64,000 nucleotides of DNA from Mycobacteriales bacterium (GTDB lineage Bacteria; Actinomycetota; Actinomycetes; BP-191), in contig DASTMB010000025.1 of assembly GCA_035714365.1 (NCBI GenBank), forward strand, positions 17,024 to 81,023, in the 5' to 3' direction. This document shows, piece after piece, positions 36,909-43,409 of the stretch. A model generated the notes under the pieces. The model had not been told where the DNA came from. It ran no database searches and saw only the letters and a list, made by a program, of their open reading frames with translations. The first letter of the stretch is position 1, and each line of letters opens with the position of its first letter. The translations under genes and the position numbers were made by a program.

Positions 36909-36981
36909 GCCCTCGTAGCTCAGTGGACAGAGCAACCGCCTCCTAAGCGGTAGGTCGCCCGTTCGATCCGGGCCGAGGGCA
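36909..36981 (+). tRNA. tRNA-Arg(CCT) carried by the island
   Basis: This complete 73-nt cloverleaf has acceptor GCCCTCG/CGAGGGC fully paired, D arm GCTC/GAGC, anticodon stem ACCGC/GCGGT with loop CTCCTAA giving anticodon CCT, and T arm GCCCG-TTCGATC-CGGGC. It reads the AGG codon, which is rare in high-GC genomes. It lies inside the attL/attR bounds, so it is cargo of the element and not the integration target. It precedes the first sigma-like gene. Confidence 0.92.
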
Positions 36982-37048
36982 CACGACGTGCAGGAGACGG
37001 GCCGCGGCGCCGCGAAGGCTGGTCACGTCAACTGCACGGGGGCACGCC

Positions 37049-38014
37049 ATGACCGATCTCACGCGCGAGCAGCAACTAGAGACCGCCGAGAGGTTCCTCC
37101 CTGCGCTGGTTCGGATCGCGCGTCGCTACACCTCTTGCCTTGAGGACGCCGAAGACGCGGCACAGACGGCGGTCCTGCGCTTGATGGAAGCGCAACCGCA
37201 AGTCGTCGGGGCGCTACGCACCGAGCCCCAGGTGCGGAAGTGGCTGAAGACCACGGCGATCCGACTGTGCGCCGACACGTACCGTCGCGCGCCCTCGTTC
37301 GGGCTCCTCGCTCGGCTCTTTGCCTCTGCCCTCGACTTGGAGGCGGATGTAGCGGACGGGGTATGCACCCGGGCCGAAGCGACGTGGTTGACGCGCGTGG
37401 CCGAGACCCTCCCCAAGCGGCACCGCCTAGTGGCGGAAGTGTTCATGGCCGGGGGCGGCGTCGCCGAGGTTCAGGAACGTTGCGGTGTCACGTACGACGC
37501 TGCGGAGCACATGGTCCGAGACACGCGGGCACGGCTTCGGCGCGCTGTCATCGCCTCCCGCGTCGCCGCTGTTGTCTTCGGATATCGCAGGGTCTCCCTC
37601 CGGCTCGGAACATCGCGCGAGCAAGTCGCCCTCCCAGCCATGATGCTGGCTGTGGTGGCTCTCGTGCTTCCTGCCGCGCAACGTGCTCTCAGAGAATCGG
37701 GAAGCAGCGGGCCGTCTCGTCCGGGTCAAGAGCAGGTAGATGCCAGTCCAACGTGGTCCGATTCTCCCCGGACCCCTGCACCCGGCGTAACCGCGCTGCC
37801 CGCACACATGCAAGCGCGTTCGCGCCGAGCAGAGCAACGACCCAAGCCAGGCGAACTTCCGCGCGACCGCTGGCTCGTCCCTGCGCTGCCCACCATCCCC
37901 GGCACGCCTTCACCGTCGCCTTCCCCGCGTGCATCTGAGGACGCCAGCCCGCTTGACGATGTGGTGCGGTGTCTTCGTGAATGGGAGATCACGCCCACTC
38001 ACGTTGGCTGCTGA
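37049..38014 (+). CDS. Sigma-factor-like protein with transmembrane segment and exported tail
   Basis: This protein has 321 residues. Residues 12-80 resemble sigma-70 region 2 (RFLPALVRIARRYTSCLEDAEDAAQTAVLRL). Residues 112-170 resemble region 4 (LPKRHRLVAEVFMAGGGVAEVQERCGVTYDAAEHMVRDTRARLRR). A hydrophobic segment lies at about 193-210, then a Pro/Ser-rich tail of about 110 residues ends in Cys. It is far longer than a normal ECF sigma factor. The tail would lie outside the cell if the N-terminus is cytosolic, giving a tethered transcription factor. The island-style codon use includes AGG codons (for example 37091-37093). Confidence 0.78.
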   Translation: MTDLTREQQLETAERFLPALVRIARRYTSCLEDAEDAAQTAVLRLMEAQPQVVGALRTEPQVRKWLKTTAIRLCADTYRRAPSFGLLARLFASALDLEADVADGVCTRAEATWLTRVAETLPKRHRLVAEVFMAGGGVAEVQERCGVTYDAAEHMVRDTRARLRRAVIASRVAAVVFGYRRVSLRLGTSREQVALPAMMLAVVALVLPAAQRALRESGSSGPSRPGQEQVDASPTWSDSPRTPAPGVTALPAHMQARSRRAEQRPKPGELPRDRWLVPALPTIPGTPSPSPSPRASEDASPLDDVVRCLREWEITPTHVGC

Positions 38015-38218
38015 AACGGCGCGACTGCGGCGTCGGATAGACGACACGTCGCAGAATCGACCCAACTTGCCCTATCGCGGCGCGCTCGCCGCTTGCGATG
38101 CTTGCTAACGGCATCGCCAGACGGCAGACGAGTTTGTGACCCCGGGCTAGAAGTCGGGCCGGGAATCGCACCTGCTGCTCCTTCCGCTGGCTCTCCTTTC
38201 GCGGTTGGAGGCGTCACG

Positions 38219-38665
38219 TTGCGTCGGTTACTCGTAGCACTCTCAACTCTCGGATTTGGCGCTGTAGCGGCTTTAGCTGCGGCGCCGGCCGATGCTGCCG
38301 CATGCGGAACTGACCCTGACGGGCCTGGACCGCTGCCGCTGGTCACGTACCCGTGCCCTGGCCCTGGCTGGCAGCCGGTATCTCAGCCCGTTGCCGTCGT
38401 GACCGACTATGGACCGGGCTATTACAACTATCACGCACCGTGGATTCGCGTCACTCGCGGCGGGCGCGTGTTCTTCTTCAATGGAGCGAATGTGCCCCTG
38501 CAATACAGGGGCGACGGCTTCGACAGTGGCATCGTGCAGCCAGGCGAAGTGCGCGAAGTCGCGGGCATCTCCGCACTCACGGTCGGTCATTACACGGTCT
38601 ACGACCAAACCGACCCAGTCGGCGATCTCTACATCGACCCGAACCCAGTCGAGCCAATCACGTAG
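38219..38665 (+). CDS. Secreted protein with a cupredoxin-like pattern lacking copper ligands
   Basis: This 148-residue protein starts with TTG, with GGAGG 7 nt upstream. A signal peptide (LLVALSTLGFGAVAALAAAPADA) is followed by a beta-rich domain with WIRVTRGGRVFFFNGANVPLQ, FDSGIVQPGEVREVAG and VGHYTVYDQTDPVGDLYI. This resembles the strand order of plastocyanin-like domains (VxxGxxVxFxN ... F.SG...PGE ... GxYxY), but the usual Cys and Met copper ligands are missing. It is probably a structural or binding protein. A symmetrical terminator separates it from the convergent gene. Confidence 0.72.
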   Translation: MRRLLVALSTLGFGAVAALAAAPADAAACGTDPDGPGPLPLVTYPCPGPGWQPVSQPVAVVTDYGPGYYNYHAPWIRVTRGGRVFFFNGANVPLQYRGDGFDSGIVQPGEVREVAGISALTVGHYTVYDQTDPVGDLYIDPNPVEPIT

Positions 38666-38680
38666 AGCCCAAGAATCGAC

Positions 38681-38713
38681 GGTGGCCGTGGCGGTCTCAC
38701 CGCCACGGCCACC
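38681..38713. terminator. Bidirectional terminator hairpin
   Basis: A perfect 15-bp stem (GGTGGCCGTGGCGGT and its complement) with a 3-nt CTC loop lies between two convergent stops (38665 and 38732). Position and symmetry fit a shared terminator. Confidence 0.75.
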
Positions 38714-38731
38714 AACCCCGTTCGTTCCGTG

Positions 38732-39118
38732 TTACGGCGCGATGACGGTGATCGACGCCTGGAGGGTCTGACCCTCCACGTCCACCACGAACTCCGTCGT
38801 GTTGTTGATCTGCGACCACGGGTGGAGCGGCTGCGAGGACTCCGCGAACGCGAGGGTGGCACTCGCGACCTGCTGGCCGGTCGCCTTGATCTTGATGGTG
38901 AACGTCCGCGTCTTCGTCGTGGTGGTCTCGGTGGCCCGGTCCAGGTTGGTCAGCACGAGCCCCTGCGACCTGTGGAGCACGGCCTTGGCGGGCGCGTAGA
39001 CCTTCCCCACGTACGCCATCTGCGAGTCCGTGGGAGCCGCCGTCGCGGCGGGAGCAGTCACCGGCGCGGCGAGCGCGACGGCCACCATGAGCGGGGCGAA
39101 CAGTCGAGCGAGCTTCAT
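38732..39118 (-). CDS. Small secreted protein, paralogue of the 39.2-kb gene
   Basis: This 128-residue protein has signal peptide MKLARLFAPLMVAVALAAP, nearly identical to that of the neighbouring gene. The mature part is Thr-rich and beta-prone (TTTKTRTFTIKIKATGQQVASATLAF) and ends in WSQINNTTEFVVDVEGQTLQASITVIAP, a C-terminal pattern shared with the neighbour (LYNVYLDNSLAAVITVID). The family is unknown. AAAGGG precedes the ATG. A conserved promoter-like block starts about 70 nt upstream. Confidence 0.75.
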   Translation of the reverse strand: MKLARLFAPLMVAVALAAPVTAPAATAAPTDSQMAYVGKVYAPAKAVLHRSQGLVLTNLDRATETTTTKTRTFTIKIKATGQQVASATLAFAESSQPLHPWSQINNTTEFVVDVEGQTLQASITVIAP

Positions 39119-39186
39119 GAGCGTGTCCCTTTCGCTGTTGCCGTCCGGTCCCCGTTGACCGGAACGAGCGGGGCGCTGCGCGCGCC

Positions 39187-39236
39187 TCTACCTAGTAGGG
39201 ACGCGGCAGCGCCCGCCCATCCGCGAAGAAAGTTCC
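39187..39236 (-). promoter_or_regulatory. Conserved promoter-like block, copy 1
   Basis: On the minus strand this reads GGAACTTTCTTCGCGG, then 17 bp, then CGTCCCTACTAGGTAGAG. Copy 2 (39691-39739) matches over most of its length at the same distance from its gene, and copy 3 matches at the CGCGTCCCTA end. The TTCGCGG...CGTCYCT spacing is compatible with an alternative-sigma promoter. Confidence 0.5.
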
Positions 39237-39248
39237 GAGGCGAGCTTG

Positions 39249-39623
39249 TCAGTCGATGACGGTGATGACCGCCGCGAGGCTGTTGTCGAGGTAGACGTTG
39301 TAGAGCCGCGTCAGCGGGCCGTTGTGCGTCTGCCCGGCCCAGGGCTGAAACGCCTTGGACGCACCGGCCGCGATCTGCTGCTGGCCGCTGGTGATCGTCG
39401 GGTTCTCCCGGTTCTTGATCTCGATGCTGTGGAGGTTCGCGTCGAGGTTCTTGACGATCTGCCACTGGGACTTCGTGACGAAGTTCTTGACGGGCGCGAG
39501 GCGTCCGCCGGGCGTGATGACCATCTGGACCGGGCTGGGTTCGGCGTGCGCCGCCGGAGCGGTGGCCGGCGCGACGAGCGCGACAGCGACCATGAGCGGG
39601 GCGAACAGTCGAGCGAGCTTCAT
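39249..39623 (-). CDS. Small secreted protein, paralogue of the 38.7-kb gene
   Basis: This 124-residue protein has the same signal peptide start, MKLARLFAPLMVAVALVAP. The mature region (VQMVITPGGRLAPVKNFVTKSQWQIVKNLDANLHSIEIKN) follows the same layout as its downstream paralogue but has diverged strongly. The ATG at 39623 is chosen over an upstream one because AAAGGGG precedes it and the signal peptide then starts properly. It is the product of a tandem duplication inside the island. Confidence 0.75.
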   Translation of the reverse strand: MKLARLFAPLMVAVALVAPATAPAAHAEPSPVQMVITPGGRLAPVKNFVTKSQWQIVKNLDANLHSIEIKNRENPTITSGQQQIAAGASKAFQPWAGQTHNGPLTRLYNVYLDNSLAAVITVID

Positions 39624-39690
39624 GAGGAATCCCCTTTCACGCATCCCCACCCGGTCCCACCGACCGACTGAGGGGAGACGCGCGCGCATC

Positions 39691-39739
39691 TCCACTACAG
39701 AGACGCGCGAGCGCCATCCCGACCGCGAACAAAGATTCG
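39691..39739 (-). promoter_or_regulatory. Conserved promoter-like block, copy 2
   Basis: On the minus strand this reads CGAATCTTTGTTCGCGG, about 17 bp, then CGTCTCTGTAGTGGAG. It aligns with copy 1 and stands 68 nt before the ATG at 39623, the same distance as copy 1 from its gene. Confidence 0.5.
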
Positions 39740-39753
39740 GAGCGGCCAGCTCG

Positions 39754-40074
39754 TCAGCCGAGCACGGTGATCTGGCCTGCCGCTACGCCGTCCACGAACA
39801 CCATCACGGAGCCTGCCGGGAAGGTGGCCGTTTCGTCAGCCGTGAACGTGGCCGGGAGTCCGCGCGACGCGGGCCGGGTGATGTTGGCGATGCGGAACTG
39901 ATGTGAAGCCGCGCGTAGGTCCGCGTTCTCCAGCGCGAAGGGCAGACGGCGTGCGGCGATCCCGCGTACGGTCTGCCCGTCGTAGGTGGCAACGGACGCC
40001 TGCGCGGGAGTGGTCGCGGTGAGTACCCCCGTGACGGCGACGGCCGCGGCAACGATGGTGGCTCGGACTCTCAT
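39754..40074 (-). CDS. Small secreted protein
   Basis: This 106-residue protein has signal peptide MRVRATIVAAAVAVTGVLTA, cleaved near QAS, and a mature part ending FPAGSVMVFVDGVAAGQITVLG. That ending echoes the AVITVID and ASITVIAP ends of the two neighbouring secreted proteins, so the three may be distant relatives. GGAGGAAGC directly precedes the ATG. A promoter-like block lies about 65 nt upstream. Confidence 0.72.
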   Translation of the reverse strand: MRVRATIVAAAVAVTGVLTATTPAQASVATYDGQTVRGIAARRLPFALENADLRAASHQFRIANITRPASRGLPATFTADETATFPAGSVMVFVDGVAAGQITVLG

Positions 40075-40494
40075 GCTTCCTCCTCGGCCCGTCGTGCGGG
40101 TCGCGCCTTCGCGCGACCGGAAACGCCTGCGGGCCTTCACCGATAGGGACGCGCGAGAGCGCGAGAGGACGCGCAGGTTCCGCGTTAGCGGAACCTGCAA
40201 GGGTCTGTATGCCTGGCTGACCGTGGCCTTCGGCCTTCGGGCGGTGACATGTCGGGGTTGGGTGCGTTCCCGGCTGCGTTCCCGGTCTGCTCGTGGTCGG
40301 TCTCTGCGCGTGACCGCGCAAGTGTCGGGTAGCCGACACATTCGTCACGATCTGGCCGCTCGTCCGTACTGCTAGGGGAGGACCGGCGCGGCGCTCATCG
40401 AACTTCTTCGCCCGATCTAGGTAGAGAACCGGGCGAAACGGTGTCTACCGGGTGAGTCAGCAGACCGACACGACCCGAAGGCACGGGGGACTAG
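40075..40494. other. 420-bp divergent intergenic region with regulatory repeats
   Basis: No convincing gene is present. On the minus strand CGCGTCCCTATCGG (about 40136-40152) matches the -10 end of the promoter blocks before the two neighbouring secreted genes. A perfect hairpin, GCAGGTTCCGC with loop GTTA (40173-40198), carries GGAACC on both strands. Near 40410-40435 the plus strand has GAACTTCTTCGC and CTAGGTAGAG, two pieces of block copy 1, upstream of the second sigma-like gene. The region therefore looks like a shared control region. Confidence 0.5.
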
Positions 40495-41679
40495 GTGAGC
40501 AACGAGCCGGGCGACGCCCTCGGTCGCCCTGCGCCAGACCAAGACGCGCTGAGAGTCCTCGCTGAGCAACGCCCGAGGTTCCTGCGCGCGGTCATGCGCG
40601 CGGCGCGCGTGTCCCTTGACGAGGCCGAGGAGCTCGCGTCCGAGCTCACCCTCAAGGTTATGGCGGGCAAGGCGCGAATCCCCCTGGGCGTCGAGGCGCT
40701 GGCATACCTCGCCGCCGCCGCGCGCAACATGCAGCGGAACCGTGAACGTGACGCGCGGCGCGAAGCCGGGCGCCTCAACCGCGCACTTCCCCTAACACCG
40801 CGCGGCGTCACCCCGCACTCCGCTGATTCGCTCGATCCGGCCGAGATTGTGGGACACCGCGAGCAGATTCTCGCCGGCTTGGATGCCTTCAACGCCCTGC
40901 CCGCCAACGAGCGGGAGGTCATGTATCACCGCCACGTCAAGGGCCTGAAGCGACGCGAGGTAGCGGCGCTCCTTGGAATCAAGCCGACCCAGGTGGACGT
41001 ACGCGAACGGCAGGCCCGCGCGCGGCTCGCAAAGCGGCTCGGCGTGCCCCGCGAGAGCGCGCCCGGCGTGTTCGCGGCGCTCGGCCTTCGCTGGTCCCGT
41101 ACCGCGAGTGCCGCGCTGACGCCGCCGGTTGTGACCGTGGTAGGCACGGCGCTAGCGGTGTTCGTCGCTGTCGCTACGCCGAGCCGGGCACTCGTGTACG
41201 TCACGAGTCCAACAACTTCGGGGGGCGGCACGTTTGAGGGTGGCGGGCTGTCCAACGGGGTGCCGACGCGCCGGGACGCGGGTAGTGGAGTGCGAACGGC
41301 GGCGATCCCCCCCGCCGCCAATCGTTCCCCGCGTCCCGGCGCACCACAGTCCGGGCAACGGGACCCGGTCAATGTCGGTGTCAAGGGGTGCGCCGAAGTC
41401 GGTACGACCGAACCTAAGCCGCGCGCATGCGTGAGTAAGCGCAAGGCCAGCGACCCCCCGCCGCGCTTCTCCGGGGACGTGTGCCGTGTGCCTGCTGCGG
41501 GCGACGTGGGCGAGGTCTCGCAAAACGTCACGCCGCTAGCCGACTACGTGCCCGACAACCCCGTCGCGGAGTGCGAGTCGGGATCGGCCGACACGTACGT
41601 CCTTCCACCTCCGGGGCAGGACCCACCGGGGGACAACGGGAAGTCGCTTCCTTCCGATCCCGCTTCGCGGGAACCGTAG
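40495..41679 (+). CDS. Second sigma-factor-like protein with transmembrane segment and exported tail
   Basis: This protein has 394 residues. Residues 25-90 resemble sigma region 2 (RPRFLRAVMRAARVSLDEAEELASELTLKV...YLAAAARNMQRNRERD). Residues 130-180 resemble region 4 (LPANEREVMYHRHVKGLKRREVAALLGIKPTQVDVRERQARARL). A hydrophobic helix lies at about 205-227, and a Pro/Gly/Ser-rich tail of about 165 residues with several Cys follows. It has the same unusual layout as the 37.0-kb gene but is not a close copy. The GTG start has GGGGGA upstream. The next gene, a secreted protein, begins 15 bp after the stop. Confidence 0.8.
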   Translation: MSNEPGDALGRPAPDQDALRVLAEQRPRFLRAVMRAARVSLDEAEELASELTLKVMAGKARIPLGVEALAYLAAAARNMQRNRERDARREAGRLNRALPLTPRGVTPHSADSLDPAEIVGHREQILAGLDAFNALPANEREVMYHRHVKGLKRREVAALLGIKPTQVDVRERQARARLAKRLGVPRESAPGVFAALGLRWSRTASAALTPPVVTVVGTALAVFVAVATPSRALVYVTSPTTSGGGTFEGGGLSNGVPTRRDAGSGVRTAAIPPAANRSPRPGAPQSGQRDPVNVGVKGCAEVGTTEPKPRACVSKRKASDPPPRFSGDVCRVPAAGDVGEVSQNVTPLADYVPDNPVAECESGSADTYVLPPPGQDPPGDNGKSLPSDPASREP

Positions 41680-41694
41680 AAGGAGGTAGTCCCG

Positions 41695-42111
41695 ATGAGA
41701 CTGAGCGCCCTGTCCGTTCCGGTCTTGCTCGTCCAGGCATTCTCCGCTGGCCCGTCGTCTGCCGCTGTCGGTGTTGTGCGTACCGATGTATGGGTGAGGA
41801 CGCGGACGGCGACTGCTCTGGAAATCTGCGCGCGTGGATGGGTTGACGACGGTCCGGCGACGGGCGTGTGGGCACGAACGGTGGCTGGAACCGTCGTCGT
41901 CGCGCCCGACGTACTAGTCGCCCCGGCGTACGCCGAATCGTGCTTCTGGGCGAGCAGCACCGCTACCCCGGTCGGCGGTGGCCTCGTGTCACTCACGTTC
42001 ACGGGCGGCGGGACCGGGGGCGACGTTGCCGGAGCGTGCGGGCTCACCTTTGGGTGGGCTCCCGGCGTGCCCATCAACGAGATCAACGGTTTCTGCACCG
42101 ACGCCGCCTAG
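41695..42111 (+). CDS. Small secreted protein
   Basis: This 138-residue protein has signal peptide MRLSALSVPVLLVQAFSAGPSSAA and a beta-rich Gly/Val/Thr mature part with four Cys (ALEICARGW, ESCFWASS, AGACGL, GFCTDAA). AGAAGGAGG is an excellent ribosome site. It probably shares a transcript with the sigma-like gene 15 bp upstream and could be a partner of that protein's exported tail. No family is recognised. Confidence 0.72.
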   Translation: MRLSALSVPVLLVQAFSAGPSSAAVGVVRTDVWVRTRTATALEICARGWVDDGPATGVWARTVAGTVVVAPDVLVAPAYAESCFWASSTATPVGGGLVSLTFTGGGTGGDVAGACGLTFGWAPGVPINEINGFCTDAA

Positions 42112-42183
42112 CAGCCGCGCCGGGTGAGGGCTCGGCGTGGCGCTACCACGGAAGGGGAGGAACAGCGTGTCCGCCGAGCAGCC

Positions 42184-42211
42184 GCGCCCTGCACATGCCC
42201 GTGCAGGGCGC
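42184..42211 (+). terminator. Perfect 11-bp hairpin between island genes
   Basis: GCGCCCTGCAC and its complement flank the 6-nt loop ATGCCC. It lies after the secreted protein gene and 27 nt before the next ATG. It may be a terminator or a leader attenuating structure. Confidence 0.5.
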
Positions 42212-42237
42212 GGCACCCTTCGAGGCAGGGCGGTGTG

Positions 42238-42759
42238 ATGCGGCGGCTCTTGCACCGGCGCACGCCCTCCGCGTCCCCCACGTTCGCGTCGTACTCACCG
42301 CTTCCTACGTGGATGCACACCGACCAGCTCCGAGTGCTGGAGACCGCCGCGAGCCGAGCGAACGGTGACGCGGACGGCACGGCCTTCTGGCAGGGCATCG
42401 TCCGGCTGGCTCTCGCGTGCGAGCAGCTTGCGGCCCGTCTCGACAGTGCTCCCCGCGACATCGAAGCGCCGCTTTCACTCGCCCGCTGGCTGATGGAACG
42501 ACTGCCCGAGCCGCCGGCTCCCGTCACCCCCGACCGCAGTTCCGACCCGGACCCGGTGACCGTCGAGGGACTGTTGATGAACCACGCGCACGCCCTGGTG
42601 GCCGCATTCCGCGCGCCCGTGGACACGCCCGACCTGACGCCCGAGGTCAGCGCCACGGTGGCCGAGCTTGCCGACCTGCTCGCCCGCTGGCACGGCGACC
42701 CGTCATTCCGCGCGCGCCTACGTCAACGCACCATCGACGTGACCAAGCAGGAGCGGTGA
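42238..42759 (+). CDS. Helical cytosolic protein, first of a paralogous pair
   Basis: This 173-residue protein is made mainly of alpha helices (FWQGIVRLALACEQLAARLD, ARWLMERLPEPP, LLMNHAHALVAAFRAP, VSATVAELADLLARW). The next gene has the same segments in the same order (ALMLALGCERLAVQPE, AWLCTQLPSPP, WLLARAHALVGLLTAP). There is no export signal. The start is uncertain; I chose the ATG at 42238 because the region upstream contains the hairpin. The family is unknown. Confidence 0.65.
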   Translation: MRRLLHRRTPSASPTFASYSPLPTWMHTDQLRVLETAASRANGDADGTAFWQGIVRLALACEQLAARLDSAPRDIEAPLSLARWLMERLPEPPAPVTPDRSSDPDPVTVEGLLMNHAHALVAAFRAPVDTPDLTPEVSATVAELADLLARWHGDPSFRARLRQRTIDVTKQER

Positions 42760-43259
42760 TGAAGGACGTGGCGACTGGTCGGCTCCCGCTGTGGCTACGG
42801 ACGGATGGTGAAGCCGTCCACGCACAGTTGACACGGCGAGCGGGCGGGAACGGCGCGCGCTTCTACGTGTGGGATGCGGCGCTGATGCTCGCTCTCGGAT
42901 GCGAACGCTTGGCGGTCCAGCCCGAACGTGAAGCGGAGGTCGTCCCGCAGGCACACAACCTGACGGCGTGGCTTTGCACGCAACTCCCTTCCCCGCCAAT
43001 CACTCAAGAGACTCCCCGGCCCGACCTGGCGATGATCGGGCCGCGGCGCGACCCGCTCGCGCTTAGGGCATGGCTGCTCGCCCGCGCCCATGCCCTCGTC
43101 GGTCTCCTGACCGCCCCGGAGAACGCCGACGCGCTAACCCTCCTGTACGACCTTGCCGCCGAGGTTCAGCACGTCGCGGCGCTCATCGCACCCTGGGACC
43201 GGCAAGCCCCCGGCTTGCGGTTGCTGGACACCATCCGGGAGGCAGAGCCGCCCGACTGA
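42759..43259 (+). CDS. Helical cytosolic protein, second of a paralogous pair
   Basis: This 166-residue protein has an ATG that overlaps the stop of the preceding paralogue by one base. The shared pattern LACEQLA/LGCERLA, then W(L/M)xxLPxPP, then AHALVxxxxAP, shows they are divergent duplicates, probably working as a heterodimer. No motif suggests a function. Confidence 0.65.
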   Translation: MKDVATGRLPLWLRTDGEAVHAQLTRRAGGNGARFYVWDAALMLALGCERLAVQPEREAEVVPQAHNLTAWLCTQLPSPPITQETPRPDLAMIGPRRDPLALRAWLLARAHALVGLLTAPENADALTLLYDLAAEVQHVAALIAPWDRQAPGLRLLDTIREAEPPD

Positions 43260-43409
43260 GGCTCACTCCGCAGGAATGCCCGCCTGCGACCAACCCCCGC
43301 ACCAAGACACCCGCCGCAGCAACCGCCGCAGCGGGAGGACGCCACGACGGCGGCCGGGCCTTGCCAGGTTCACCGCCGCCGACGTGGCACCGAACGAGGG
43401 AGTACCACC

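Noticed and set aside
38219..38665. Copper protein (plastocyanin/azurin)
   Set aside because: The strand pattern is similar but there is no Cys or Met in the copper-binding region, so metal binding is not supported.
37049..41679. Calling the two sigma-like genes ordinary ECF sigma factors
   Set aside because: Both have a clear hydrophobic helix and 110-165 extra residues after region 4, so the plain call would hide their main feature.
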